Below, piece after piece: positions 22,647-35,889 of a stretch of DNA of 64,000 nucleotides. A program made the translations under genes and the position numbers. The stretch comes from Cantharellus purpuraceus. Taxonomy: Eukaryota; Basidiomycota; Agaricomycetes; Cantharellales; Hydnaceae. A model generated the notes under the pieces. The model was given only the letters and a program-made list of their open reading frames with translations, did not search any database and was not told the DNA's origin. The stretch is from the NCBI GenBank assembly GCA_025174535.1, contig JALBUN010000010.1:1116001-1180000 (forward strand), in the 5' to 3' direction. The number at the start of each line of letters is the position of its first letter. Positions within the stretch are counted from its first letter, which is position 1.

Positions 22647-24330
22647 TTATAACTTGGGCATGCGATAGAAACCCTCTTCCCGTCCCTCTTCGTACCCTCG
22701 TTGCCACGGCATCAGTCTATAAAATAAATCTTCCCAATCCCCTTCCGTTGTGACCCCTTTGAGCCATTTCCCACCTCTACCACCAGGCTCAATCCTTGTC
22801 CATGCTCTCTTGAGAAGCAAGCCATTGCGTGATGTGTCTCGTGGCCGCTGGTCGACATATCTGTTGCTATCATTGGGAAGGGCTCCATTATCCTTCAGGA
22901 CTGCACAATCCCGTCTTGATAGTCTTCAGGAACACCTTCCCCAATCAGTTGGTGGCCTACATAGTATGGATCTAACCCTCGTGATTCCAAGTCTGGAGGA
23001 ACATTCGATAAGGGTATAACCCTTCAAAGAGACTGTTACCCTGGCCTGCTTCGTGACGGTCCAATTGCGCAAGAAGATCATCGCGAGGGGCCAATAGAGA
23101 ATTATTGGCGATGGCATGGGCAACAAATAACTCTTGCGCGTCCGACGGACAATTGGCGATCAAAATGGGCAGGCCAATCTACGACGGTGCCATCCGGGGG
23201 GATTTTGAACAAGGATCAAACATCATCTCATGCAAAAAAGGGTAACGCAGATTCGTTGTCAGGCCAGTGTAACCCTGGTCAAAATTTTGATCGCGCGTGC
23301 AGATCCGTTCGTAACGCTCCGCCGGCATCCAGGAAAGAAATTCGAAGTTCCCGTAGCAAAGATAACCGCATCTGCGTCTACAGCGGAGGTGTTGTCGGTG
23401 AAGGCCGGGCCATGGCGACTGAAGTATGAGATGCGCGGTCTGAGGATAATGGCGTCATGGATTGGAAGTCTCGTGAAATTCTCCTTCAAAGAAAGGTACA
23501 CCTGAAACACCTGTCACCTACGAAAACAAGCCATATATCTGTCACAATTCACCCACCTTTCGCGCGATTGGTACAAGTTGTGATGCAGCGTCAAGTCTAC
23601 TTGCACCCCCACCAACAACGACAACTGTCCGATTCACATAACCATTAGGATTACGGTAAAAAAATGGTGTAAGATGGAGCAATTTGGCGACGCAGGCGGA
23701 GTGCTATCAAGCCAACTTTGGGAGCCAGGAAAGTCCGGAACAACGATAATGATTATGACCTGACGCGACAACCAAATAGTCGAATTGGTGAATATTTATC
23801 TTGGAAATTACCCTCCAGTTGACGTTGAGTCCGTACATTCCATACACCGCTTGATCCCTGGTCTTGCCATGAAACCGCACGAACGGTGGCATTGAAATGA
23901 ATATAGTCCTTCAAGCCAAATTTGTCAAAGTAATCTCTTATGGTATGCCAAAACGTGTTCGTGTGAGGGAAATAATGGCGTCATGGGCGGGAACGGGAAT
24001 CCGGGGAATGTCAGTAGAGTGGGGTGTGTTTGTGCGTAGACGTGGGTATAAGGGGGTGGGTGGCAATGTGGAAGGACGGGGAGGCACGGGGTTAGGTAGC
24101 CATATGCCACCTACATCGAGGCGCTGTTCGAACACAACAATAGACCAGAGCCGGCGAGTTTCAAGGAGGCTTAGGATTGCTTTGAGAGCAGCTAATCCAG
24201 CGGACCCAGCGCCACGATCGCAACAGACTTGTTCGTCGAATCTCGTTCTGCAGGGTGTAGAAAATCCTCAGATGACGATCGGAAAGGAGACAAGGAGAGT
24301 AACGCGAGAAGAGCTTGAACAACGTTGACC
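22647..24330 (-). pseudogene. Frameshifted flavin-containing monooxygenase (FMO-like)
   Basis: Pieces of a fungal flavin-dependent monooxygenase occur in order but in different frames. The FAD-binding start is VAIV followed, one base out of frame, by GAGSAGLAALKAIL. Then come VVFEQRLDVGGIWL and PLYPRLRTNTPH, another shift, FPGFPFP and SHEHVLAYH, then DYLVVASGHNHY. A second dinucleotide fold TVVVVGGGASRLDAA carries the NADP-type GxGxS motif, followed by VDADAVIFATGTS. The C-terminal part again changes frame and ends GFYRMPKL with a stop at 22647. Introns can explain some of these breaks, but the one-base shift inside the first Gly-rich motif (about 24200) and that near 24030 cannot be spliced away. 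No start codon fits. A decayed copy is the likeliest reading; assembly errors are the alternative. Confidence 0.75.
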
Positions 24331-25500
24331 ACAACAATCGGATGTGAAGACGACGAAAACAATTTCTGAGACTAAGCACTGTGATAAACCTCACACAGGC
24401 AGCGGCATCCCAAGCCCTTTGTTAACCAAGAATGGTAGTGTGAGTACAGTACAGAATCAGGAGATTCAAAGCTCCGACTTCTGTCCGGAGTCGGAAGCAT
24501 CCGGCAGGCTTTGTCAGCTGTTGCGGTAGTTGGGCTGCCATCTTACACAGTTTCAAAAACTTCCACTCACTTCCCCTTTCCTTCCGAAGACAAGCACTCT
24601 TAGGGGTAATTCACACTGCACAGCCCTTCACACTGCCGATAGCCAGATCACACACACACCTGGTTCACCGTATATCACTTCCTGTACAGCTTCGGGCTGA
24701 GAGCAATGTAACCGCCGGAAGCTGCAGCTTTATGGCGGTCATATAGCTTTGGATCATCATTAACTCCTCGGCTACCGCCGCGCCACTCCAAATGGTGGAG
24801 AAGTTTAGGTGTAGTTGTCGGCAGTGCGCACTACTATATTCCTGCACTTTGTTGGCCTTCCTAGCTCGTTCCCGGAGGCAAACGCTCGTGAGGGTGAACG
24901 TGTAGCTGATTTCATTCAGTGCCAGAAAACACAGACCAGTGTGCGGTGCCATAGGGAAGCCTATTCCTCCACCTGGACGATCTCTCGCTCTATATTACAT
25001 AAGGACTGATCGCGGTATGAAATAATCTAACGGACTAATCGACAATGGATTCGTAAGAGGATTCTCTCCTACTATATCCCGAACTGTTACGTGGGGGAGT
25101 CTCTGTATCGTAATCGATGTTTATGGTAACATGTATGGGAAGTATCAATGGGGTGTGGTTTTGATCTCTCGAGATAGTCCGACTTCCGGCGGGTCGTTTT
25201 TGAGTTCGTTCAGGAATAGACGCTTCAGAGACTCGCAGGAGGGAGATATCGAGGTGTAGGCTAGTTTTAATTGCTACCCCAATGAGCCCGCGGTTGAATG
25301 TATCAAATAGCTTATCAGAGTACTAAAAGCCTGGCATATACCCAAGTCTAAGATAGGTTTTCCAACCAGCACTAGCAGCATCGCCATGCATCGATCCAGC
25401 GTGTTGGCAATGGACGGGGACGAGGAACAAACTCAGCGCCAGTATTAGGCAAACAGAAGCATGACACTACGTGCGTGAAATCTAGGAGTATCAGAGATAA
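24331..25500. other. Intergenic, nothing recognised
   Basis: About 1.2 kb between the FMO remnant and RRP7. Short frames only, and no repeats noticed. Confidence 0.4.
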
Positions 25501-26606
25501 TCAGTATGGCTTATATCGTGATGCCCTCAGTTTCTTGATTTTGTCCTTGTCTTTTTCGAATTCAGCCTTCAAATCCACAAGTTCTGCAATGCAAACGCAG
25601 CGTAAGCGACGTACTTGAGAGTTTGGGAAATATAAAACTAAATACCTTTGCGATTTTTCTCGTGAATCTGGAACTTGTAGAAATTGTCTTTTTCGTGCTT
25701 CCTGGGCTTTTTCTTGCCTCGTTTTCCGGATGTCGCCTTTTCACCGGTATCCATTTCCTTCATAAATTGCTTGCTGGCCACACCAACACCGCCACCAAGT
25801 GTAGTGCCGTATGCCCCACCACGGGTTACTAATGTAAACCCTTCCTCGTCCACGATGGCCTCGCCCTTTTTGTACTGGGATTTCTGCTTTGTGAGCGCCT
25901 TGTTATACTCGTAAACCTCCATATAAGCATCCGCATGAGCCTTCACGTCTTGAAGTGATGGGCGCTGGGCTTTGTAAAGCGCTATATAATGAGCGAGACC
26001 CGATGGCGCGATTGAGCCTATAGTTGGTGGCCACATTCGTTGCGCCGACGGAGCAGACCTGAGTGATAGTGCACGGGAAATGGAGCCCGCGTCCGCGAAA
26101 ACGACGTGTGCTGAGGAGCCAGTGTGATGAAACCTCCGCAGGGGAAGTTGGGGCTGTGGAAGAGGTACGACCTGGGGCGGAGAGCGTTTCTCCCTTTTCG
26201 TCTTCCTGGAGAGCTTTCGTTTTTTACGCCGATGAGCGGAACCACCCTCTTCTTCTGAGACAGCCGCTTCTTCGGGGGCTACCGCCATTGCTTCGTCTTC
26301 GTCCTCATCCTCATCATCATCACTGATCGCAAGAGGCCCATACGCATCTGGAGACCATTCGGCTCGTTGAATAGCAACCCTCTCCACGTGTCCGCATGGT
26401 TTGAAAAAGAGCACCAGCTCCCTCTCTGTTGCGTCCGGCGGTATGTTCACAACGAACAATGTGCGTCCATTTGGGAATGGCTTGGGTGCTACTTTCGCGC
26501 GATGTGGTTTCGAAATGTGCTCCCTTATGTATAAAACATGTTGCGTCGATTTGCTGTACAACAGCGGCAGGACAGTGAAGTCTGAAATTTTGTCAGGGAG
26601 ATCCAT
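25501..26606 (-). CDS. RRP7: Ribosomal RNA-processing protein 7 (Rrp7)
   Basis: A nucleolar factor of the 90S pre-ribosome (UtpC/CURI complex) needed for 18S rRNA maturation. The first exon begins MDLPDKISDFTVLPL. Residues 45-70 hold an RRM-like strand (GRTLFVVNIPPDAT, FFKPCGHVERV), interrupted by an acidic (DDDEDEDEDEAM) and basic (RRKKRKLSRKTKREKR) insert before SAHVVFADAGSISRAL, the second RNP strand. The conserved C-terminal domain carries DAYMEVYEYNKAL, GEAIVDEEGFTLVTRGG, and KKKPRKHEKDNFYKFQ with HEKNRK. A single intron (about 25639-25580) leads to ELVDLKAEFEKDKDKIKKLRA and the terminal SRYKPY at 25501, a tail typical of Rrp7. Intact and of normal length, about 345 residues. Confidence 0.93.
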
Positions 26607-29566
26607 GGCTTACGTAATCCAATGACGCAGCTTGATCTTAGTCAATCTATTAGTGCTTCCATTCTCTTTTGCACCAATCACCTATCCACCTTCGTACGCC
26701 CTTGAATGTTCAGAAATACCTCTGAAAAATGGATGAATGTGTTGAAGTAGTCTGTGCTATCCATGTTACCGATAGCTTCCGTTGTCCTGAGTATATGGTA
26801 ACTTATTGCAAATGACTAGGACAGGGCTACATGACTAAGCTTGTATATACCCAACGTTGTGCAGCAGCTGAACGCTCGATGTCCCCAGCCAGAAATCGGT
26901 TAGACAGTGTGGGCGTGCGGTAGATTGGGAAACGCGGCGTCGGCATCAATGGTTATTTCAGTCCGCACCCGCGCTCAAAGCCTTCAGCCTGCAGGGACTA
27001 ATGATGACACCAACTTTGAGCCTAATAATTCTCCAGGACGGCAGAATTCAAGGTGCGCACGCTCTGCACACCCATGGCCCACAGTATGACTAAGATCCCA
27101 GTGACGGCGGATACACCAACTATGCACGTTGCGGCACCGAAAGCTTGCTGTGCATACCGCCGTCCACTAAACTGACTGGTATGATGGCCGACCTTCCATC
27201 GCTCAGGCGCGTCATGATGCGTGAGGGTCAGGTAGGGTCAGTTAGCGCAGATCCTCCTTAAATATAGGAGTGACATGCGAATTGACCCTTGAGATACATC
27301 GGTAGTGGCGCCACGTTTTTAAGATAGTTACGGTATTGGCCCAGGATACGGTACGTCGTACGCGACGCATAAGCAAAACTATGTAGCCCAGAGGCCAAAT
27401 GTTTTTAAACAATTATTTTGTGGCACTGCTGCTGGCCATGCCAGTTTGAGTTTCGAAGGGGTTCGTTCATCATAATCGCATATGTCAGGTCGGACCTTGA
27501 AAAAAGGTGATTGCATCAATAAGTACCCTCGGTCTACCGTCAAAGCAAACGGTAAAGGTACGAGTACAGAACAAATATTCAGGCCGCCTCTCAACCCTGC
27601 AACCGTCCTCGCTGTGTTGCATCACAGTATGAGCGAAATCAGACAAATCAAGTAAAGAGCCCCAGTTCCATCCAGGGTCCTGTGTTGATGTTGTGATGGA
27701 TGCCGTGCCGTGCTACACGTACGACAACATCTGACACCCTCGCAGTCAACGCTTCGGGTTGTCATCCCTATCTTCGAAATCCACTGCGCCGAAGCATGCG
27801 CCCCTAGTCTACGTGTCTCGCAAACCGGTCTAGTCCTCGCGCAGAGGACACAAGGCGCAGCGCACTGATGTGGCTGACAAGAATAAGGGTGATCACTGCA
27901 CGTCCCGGCACTCTGGTTGACTTCGCCTTCGTACCAGCTTGGGCGATGGTCTGGAGCCATGTCAATGGATGATCGAACGGGCCGAGGCAACCACGACACT
28001 AATCAAGGCCGAATCACACCTTATAAGACGTGCACCAAGTTGACGTGCATAACCCTTGGCCCAACCCTAGAGCGAAACACACAAGGCGCATCGCAGGAAC
28101 GGGACCGAGAAGAGTAAGGTGGTCATTGGACAAGCATGGATGCTGTGCTTGGTGCTCACCGCTTGCTTGCCGTGGGCTCTGGACCCCAAGTGTGTTGACG
28201 AAAAAACCGGTGCGGGGACAAGCTTAATCAACACTTGTCAATGATGCTATTAAGTGCAAAGAGTGGGGGGGCTTTGAAGGTTGCGTCAAAACCTGATTAG
28301 TGAAGATACGTCTAGGGGTGGCAGTCGGATAACGTGCAGTGCTCGTGCAGTCTTCCAACGGCTGCAGCGCAGGTGTGCGTGTGACCAGCTAGCCTCTGGG
28401 TTCCGGGGATCAAGATGTGCACATTTGGAAGCCCTACACCTAGAAAATCAATGGGTTTACCGAAAGGGTCGCGCTATCAGCCCCGAGGAAGCAGGGGTCT
28501 ACTTTAGATTGATATGCCTTGGGCTGGTGATTGGCTGGGAATGGCATATCCGAATGACAGCCAACGACAGGCAGGCTCGAGGCAGAGTGAATCTGTCTGC
28601 TACGCCACCGTCAGACATGAGAACATGGCCATAAGAATGGAACAGCAACAAGGGTGACGCGCGTGGTCGCACTTGCTACATTAGTCACTAAATACATTGT
28701 TTGCTGAAATTAATGAACGGAGACAGTAGCCCGTGGAGGGCGTGCGTGCGAGTGCGAGCCGTTAGCGGTAAACTCGTGCCGGCGTTGAAAATAAGCGAGT
28801 CATGCAGGGTTGCTGGGCTGCCTGTTTGGCCATGTGAGGAGTCAGACAGATATGCTTCCGCATTCTGTCGAGAAAGTTTAATCTGGTGGGAACAACGTTG
28901 GGCGTCCGCGTACGTAATGCGTCGGCAACCTGCGGTCCTGACTCGATTGAATTGTTGTAGATCAGGCACGAAAAGAGGCATACTGTATTCCTGTTATACA
29001 GCCACCGGCTATCTTCGACTTGTAGATGCTTGTCAAGAGACGTAGCATCTATCACGCAAATTTGGGTGGCTGGAATGAGTCACCCTTGGGCGTGGCGGCG
29101 TAGAAGACACCGTAGGAGAAACTAGGGGAACTGTTCCAGAAAGACGGTCGCCATGTGAAACAAACGGGAGTAATGCCGAACACTTGCGAATACGGGCCGG
29201 TGCCTTTTCGAAGCCGGCACGGTGCTGAATGTTATGGTATATACTCAGACAGTGCAGGCAATGCAAGACCGGTGAAGAAATGGCCGGAGGAGTGGAACTG
29301 CAACCCAATGAGGGCTTCCCCGCGGGGATGACGGCCCAATAAAGAGAGGAGTCATGGCCGTTTCCAACGGGTATTTGGCTGTAGTCCTGCTCCGGATGAC
29401 ATATCATCATTGCGTGATGCTACTCCTGCACCAGCGGAGTTTCCGGTATGCACGGGTTGGTCACACGTATGCGTGCCGCTCGATATCAGACCTATATGCG
29501 ACTCTGCGGATTTATATCTTGTGTTCGATCCTGGTAGCGTTTCTTCGCACAGTTCCTTCTCCTTCC
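26607..29566. other. Long intergenic stretch without a recognisable gene
   Basis: Almost 3 kb. Many open frames up to about 125 residues occur on both strands, but none shows a motif, an intron pattern or a sensible composition. The ACAAGGCGCA words near 27850 and 28080 recur, suggesting an old short duplication. The last 200 bases hold the ABC transporter promoter. Confidence 0.4.
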
Positions 29567-32500
29567 ATGGCAAACGGCTCCAAAACCAATCCCAGTCGCC
29601 TCCTCTTCTGGAGAAAAGGAAACGACAGCCATGGCGATAATGTCCCTGACGAGAAACGTTCCACGTCCTCCAATGATGCCAACGACGTCGCCGTCCCAAT
29701 GCAAGAAGCACAGACACAAGGCGCCGTCTCTTTCACAGGCCTTTTCCGGTTCGTTCCCCCCTCCTGGTTCTCTCATCTCATCCTCTAACCCTGTTCTACA
29801 TTCCTTAGCTATGCGACATGGTTCGAGCTCTTCATCGATGCGATAGGCCTCGTCGCAGCAGCGGCAGCAGGCGCTGCACAGGCACGTCACCTCCCTTGCT
29901 TCTTATTTGAATACAATCTCACTTTCTTCTGCAGCCACTCATGTCACTCATCTTTGGCAAACTCACCAACTCCTTTGTCAACTTTGGACAGGTTATAAAG
30001 GACACGGGCATCAACCCAAATAATGCCACTTTTGTTGCAGCAGCTGATGACTTCCGCCATCTCTCCGCCCTTGACGCGAGTTTTCTCACATATATTGGTC
30101 TTGGCATGTTTGCAGCGACATATCTGTACATGTTCATCTGGGTCTATACTGGTAAGTCGCAAGGCAATTCTATGGATTTGGATGTCGGGCGTTGCCGTGC
30201 ATGCCGTCATTTCGCTTTTGCTGCTTATGGGCTCTTCCCTCTTGGCGTCAACGTGCTGATACTCTGTCTTTGAATAGGCGAGATAATGGCGAAGCGTATT
30301 CGCGAGCTCTACCTTCGTGCCATTCTGAGGCAGGACATTGCATACTTTGACAATGTTGGCGCTGGAGAGGTTGCAACGCGTATCCAGACCGATACACGTA
30401 AGTCCATCTTCCTTCATTCTTTCTCGCCCCGTCACCTTTCTCCCTCCTCCCGTCTCTTCCCACTTCTAACACGCACACCCTCACAGACTTGGTCCAACAA
30501 GGCACGTCCGAAAAAGTCGCCCGTATGTTTCTTTAAAGTAACATCAATAGCATATAGTTGACTTTTTTTCTAGTCGTAATGAACTTTATTGGGGCTTTCG
30601 TCTGTGGTTTCATTCGTAAGTGTTTTTTTTCGGCTATAAATGCTCTATGCCCTCTCTTCTTCACCCCGTCTTTTCTCCCGCTGCTGTCACACCACTAACA
30701 CGCGCCTGATTTGTTTTAGTGGCATACGTAAAATCGTGGCGTCTGGCGCTTGCGATCTCTACGATCCTTCCATGTATCGCAATTACCGGCGGTGTCATGA
30801 ACAAGTTCGTTAGTACATATATGCAGTGCGTATTTCTTCTCTTCTGTTTCTAAATTATTGTTTCGATTGTCCTTTCGCGTGCTGTTTTTTATCATCTGCT
30901 TTCTTTTCCCTTGGGATGGTGGTTCTGTTATATCCACGTTTTTTCATCATAAACCCATCCCCCCCTACATTCAAATCACCCTTCTCCTCCGCATTGTCTA
31001 ACTTTCCTTTTTTAGACTAAGTCGAACTGCCATCGCAGAGGGCGGCACGCTTGCCGAAGAAGTAATCGCCACAGTGCGCACTGCACAGGCTTTCGGGACT
31101 CAGGCCAAGCTCACGGCATTGTATGATGATCATGTACGGCAAGCATTAGTTGTAGATGCCAAGGCGGCAGTATTTCACGGTCAGTTGAGCTTTGCTATTG
31201 CCCTGTTTTCACTCGCTTGCTCTTCATGAGAACACCATGCTGATATCTTGCCGTTCTCCTCCTGTTGTAGGCTGTGGACTTGGCGTGTTCTTCTTTGTGA
31301 TCTACGCTGCATACGCGCTCACGTTCTCCTTTGGGGCGACGCTCGTCTTACAAGGCCACGCATCCGCGGGCATCATCGTTAATGTCTTCTTCGCCATCCT
31401 TATCGGGTCTTTCTCGCTTGCACTTATGGCACCCGAATTACAAGGTGCGTATCGCTCTCCCGTGTCTTGTATCACACTGACACTCCGTCACTTCTTTTTA
31501 GCGATATCTCACGCCCGTGGCGCCGCTGCTAAACTCTTCGACACAATCGACCGTGTCCCGCCGATTGACAGCGCCTCCCTGGAGGGTCTCAAACCCACCG
31601 ACGTCGTTGGCCGCATCGAGCTTGACCACGTAAAGTTCAGCTACCCTAGTCGCATGGACGTGCCGATCTTGAAGGACCTGAGTATTGCATTCGAGGCAGG
31701 GAAGACCGCGGCACTTGTTGGGGCTAGTGGATCGGGGAAGAGGTGAGTCTTATGAGATGATGATTTCCTGCTGTGCTGACACGTGATTCCGCAGTACGAT
31801 TGTCTCTCTCGTTGAACGGTTCTATGACCCGCTTTCTGGATCTGTGAAGCTCGATGGTCGTGACCTCCGCGACCTTAACGTCAAATGGCTGCGCGGGCAA
31901 ATCGGCCTGGTTTCGCAGGAACCGACCCTTTTCGCCACGACGATCGAGGGAAACGTCGCTCACGGGCTGATCGGGACCAAGTGGGAAAACGCACCGCAGG
32001 AAGAGAAGACCCGCTTGATCAAGGAAGCGTGTATCAAGGCGAATGCGGACGGGTTCGTCAGCAAGCTACCCGATGGATACCAGACCATGGTTGGAGAGCG
32101 AGGATTCTTGTTGAGCGGGGGACAGAAACGTGAGTCCAATCGGCTCGGCGAGCATGCGTGTGGTGGAATGGGCTAACTGGTTTTGCTTACTGCAGAACGC
32201 ATTGCGATCGCACGCGCGATCGTGTCTGATCCCCGGATTCTCCTCCTCGACGAAGCCACCAGCGCCCTCGACACGCAATCCGAAGGAGTTGTGCAAAATG
32301 CACTGGATAAGGCTGCAGCAGGTCGTACGACGATCACAATTGCACACAGGCTGTCCACGATCAAGGATGCAGACCAGATATTTGTGATGGGCGAGGGTCT
32401 TGTTCTGGAGCGGGGGACACACAACGAGCTGCTCTCCCGCTCGGATAGCGCCTATTCACGACTTGTGCAGGCGCAGAAGCTGAGGGAGACGAAGGAGAAG

Positions 32501-35202
32501 GAGAGGGCAGCGGGGCTGGACGATGACACGTTAGATGGGAGTGATGAAGGTGGGACAAAGGTTGAGGGGCTGGGAGCGATTGAGAAGGCTGCTATGGAGG
32601 AGGTGCCACTCGGGCGGAAGGAAACGGGAAGTCGGTCATTGGCAAGTGAGATCTTGGAGCAGCGCAAGATCAAAGGCGAAAAGGAGAAGGGGTACTCGCT
32701 GCCGTACTTGTTCATGAGGATGGGCAAGATCAATCGTGATACGTGGTCCTGGTATGCGCTTGGTGCTTGTTTTGCATTCATGACGGGCATGGTGTACCCT
32801 GCGTTTGGCATTGTGTATGGTGCGCTAATGTTTCCTTTTTGGGTTAATTTACATGTTTTAAGGCTAATGAATTTTCTCCAGGCGGTACGATCCAGACGTT
32901 CGAATTCAAGGATAGACATTCCTTCCGTGTCGAAATGGACAGGAACGCGCTGTGGTTCTTCATTATTGCCATCCTCTCGGCAATTGCAATCGCGTGCCAA
33001 AACTATCTCTTCGCTAGCGCCGCTGCACAACTAACGTTCAAGTTGCGCTCATTAACTTTCAAGGCGATCCTGAGGCAGGACAGTAAGTGTCTTTACTTGT
33101 CTGCAGTGCAACGATTCACTGACTCAAATTCGTAGTTGAGTTCTTTGACGAGGACAAGAATAGCGTAAGTTGGTATACCTATCTTCGTGTTGTATGTGTC
33201 TGATCGGCTTTATAGACCGGTAGCTTGACGTCAAGCTTGAGTGATAACCCACAAAAAGTCAATGGTCTGGCTGGTATCACATTGGGAGCGTGAGGCTCAT
33301 TGTCTTCAATACTCATGTTGCGGTTGCTGATTCTTCATCTCTCTTTCTTAGCATTGTACAGAGCATCGCTTGTATTATCGGAGCATCGGTCATTGGTCTC
33401 TCATATGGTTGGAAGCTGGCTCTCGTCGCTATCGGTACGCGTTCGCTAGATTCCTGCCCGATGCGGCTCTGACCTTTTGTTAATCGTAGCTTGCATGCCC
33501 TTTGTTGTTTCGGCCGGCTATATTCGTCTGGTGCGTCTTCCTATTCGTCCTGATCCTTCATCGACCACTCATACTCATCTTCCTCGTACAGCGTGTTGTC
33601 GTTCTCAAAGATCAAACGAACAAAGCCGCACATGAATCTTCCGCCCAGATTGCCTGTGAAGCTGCTGCTGCCATCCGCACCGTGGCATCTCTCACTCGTG
33701 AGGAGGACTGTTGCAATCTTTACTCAGAGAGTCTCTTGGGACCGATGCGGCAATCTAACCGCACGGCGGTCTTCTCCAATTTGCTATACTCGCTCTCGCA
33801 GTCCATGTCATTCTTTGTAATCTCGCTTATTTTCTGGTACGGATCGCGACTAGTGGCGAGCGGGGAGTATGATACGAAGCGTTTCTTCATTTGCCTCATG
33901 GTGCGTTTTATTAGGCAATTAGGAGGTTTACTAACTGACGTGTTACTTGTGATACTTATAGAGCACGACTTTTGGGTCTATTCAGGCCGGAAATGTATGG
34001 AATGTTTTGCGCTCCTTTTATCATTTGGAGAACTGACCTGCTTCTTTGCAGGTGTTCTCTTTTGTTCCCGACATATCCTCGGCTCAAGGCGCCGCGAATG
34101 ATATCATTAACCTGCTTGACTCGACACCCGAGATTGACGCCGAGTCGCCAGAAGGCAAGACACCTGATAACGTCCAGGGCCATATCCGTTTCGAGGATAT
34201 CCACTTCCGGTACCCGACACGTCCAGGCGTGAGGGTGCTGCGTAACTTGAGCATTGAGGTTAAGCCTGGCACATATATTGCGCTGGTGGGCGCATCGGGT
34301 TGTGGGAAGAGCACGGTGTATGTGTTTTATGTCTGGTTTTGTTTGTTTAATCATGGCTGATTTCTTTGCAGTATCCAGCTCATTGAACGCTTCTATGATC
34401 CTCTGGCTGGAAAAATATATGTACGTCTATCTTTGCTTTCCTGATTTATTTTCAGCCTTTGATGTTGTGCTACTTTCCTTCTTAGCTTGACGGCCAACTA
34501 ATTTCAGAGCTTAACGTACAAGAGTACCGCAAGCAAATTGCCTTGGTATCTCAAGAACCCGTGAGTAGTACCGTACTTTCGTGCTTAGTTTCCGCTGACT
34601 GTGATTTAGACACTCTACGCTGGGACAATACGCTTCAATATTTTGCTCGGTGCGATCAAGCCTACGGATAAAGTTACACAAGACGAGATTGAGGCTGCAT
34701 GTCGAGACGCGAATATCTTAGAGTTTATCCAGTCACTACCCAGGTAGGAAGGCACTTTTGTACTCGATTCGCATGATACTAACGTTGAGATATAGAGGCT
34801 TTGACACTGAAGTTGGCGGCAAAGGCTCCCAACTATCTGGTGGTCAGAAACAACGGATAGCAATTGCGCGTGCATTGCTCCGGAATCCGAAAGTACTTTT
34901 ACTAGACGAAGCTACCTCTGCGCTCGACTCCAACTCGGAGAAGGTTGTACAGGCAGCATTAGACCAGGCCGCCAAGGGACGGACGACGATCGCTATTGCG
35001 CATCGTTTGTCTACTATCCAAAATGCCGATCGCATGTGAGTTCAATGTGATGTTATCCTGTTTAATTGCAGGTGTTGACGCGTGCTGCAGATACTTTATC
35101 AAGGACGGTAGAGTGAGCGAGTCGGGAACTCATGACCAACTCCTTGCCTTGCGTGGTGGATACTACGAGTATGTCCAACTGCAGACTCTGAGCAAGAAGT
35201 AA
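29567..35202 (+). CDS. ABCB-type full-size multidrug ABC transporter
   Basis: An ATP-driven exporter of the P-glycoprotein/Ste6/Pmd1 group, with layout TMD-NBD-TMD-NBD in about 1300 residues. The start [18 protein letters not shown] opens a charged cytosolic leader. TMD1 begins [21 protein letters not shown] and includes [25 protein letters not shown], the coupling loop. NBD1 has Walker A GASGSGKST (split by an intron at about 31742), Q-loop SQEPTLF, signature LSGGQKQR (intron inside, about 32131) and Walker [13 protein letters not shown] with AHRLST. TMD2 resumes after an acidic linker (about 32500). NBD2 has GASGCGKST, again split by an intron (about 34316), [32 protein letters not shown] and AHRLST. 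All catalytic motifs of both halves are intact. About 19 introns. The substrate is not predictable; fungal members export drugs or lipopeptide pheromones. Confidence 0.93.
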
Positions 35203-35889
35203 ACGCTATCACGCTTTCCCCTTCATCACTGGGGCTGCATTCCAATACTTTATTGCTTTTGAAGGTCTTACGATGAGGAGGTCGGCTAGACTAATTTATG
35301 CTAAGGCTTGTAACGCGCAATGTAACGATCACAAGAGAACAATCCATAATAGCATGAGATACATACATTAAATTTATACACATAACGCGGGTTTCCCCGC
35401 AGCTAAACTTATAAGCACGTCCTATCGTTGAATGTAAATGTTCTGTGTATGGGCCAACGCATGTTTTTATCATTTGGCTTGGACGCTTCCTCGTTATCTG
35501 ACATGTGAAAGGACAGGGTTGGTCAAATATTGGTCGCGTGATAGTATGCATTATATGGATTCACTGGGTTGGCCAATATTGGTCGTGTGACAGTATATCA
35601 AGGTGTATATCAAGGTGTATGAAGTTGAAGACATGGAACAAAACACGGTCTGTTAGGATATGATTAACAATCATTACTTATGAGCAGAGAGCAGTGCGCA
35701 TTTTAAGAGGCCGCGCCAGATTTTCATTCCCCGCATGACAGCGCTAGTCCAAGCGCGCAGAGCAGCGGAAACGGGAAATGCGAAAGCGCGGAACACTGTA
35801 CACGTAATCCGCGGAGCCTGAACTAAGTGCGGTGACATCCGACTCTCTTTCTCCTGCCTGCCTGCGCTGTCAACTACCTTCTCACCACC
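35203..35889. other. Intergenic with a 50-base spaced direct repeat
   Basis: It holds the 3' end of the ABC gene and the VAP promoter. Two near-identical segments, GGGTTGGTCAAATATTGGTC at 35516 and GGGTTGGCCAATATTGGTCG at 35566, lie 50 bases apart and are followed by a doubled ATATCAAGGTGT at about 35596. No gene. Confidence 0.5.

Noticed and set aside
26607..29350. A possible gene in the 27.6-29.0 kb region
   Set aside because: Frames are Cys/Arg/His-rich without motifs or plausible splice structure.
29033..29890. Minus-strand frames upstream of and overlapping the ABC transporter start
   Set aside because: No family resemblance; the overlapping plus strand encodes the conserved transporter N-terminus.
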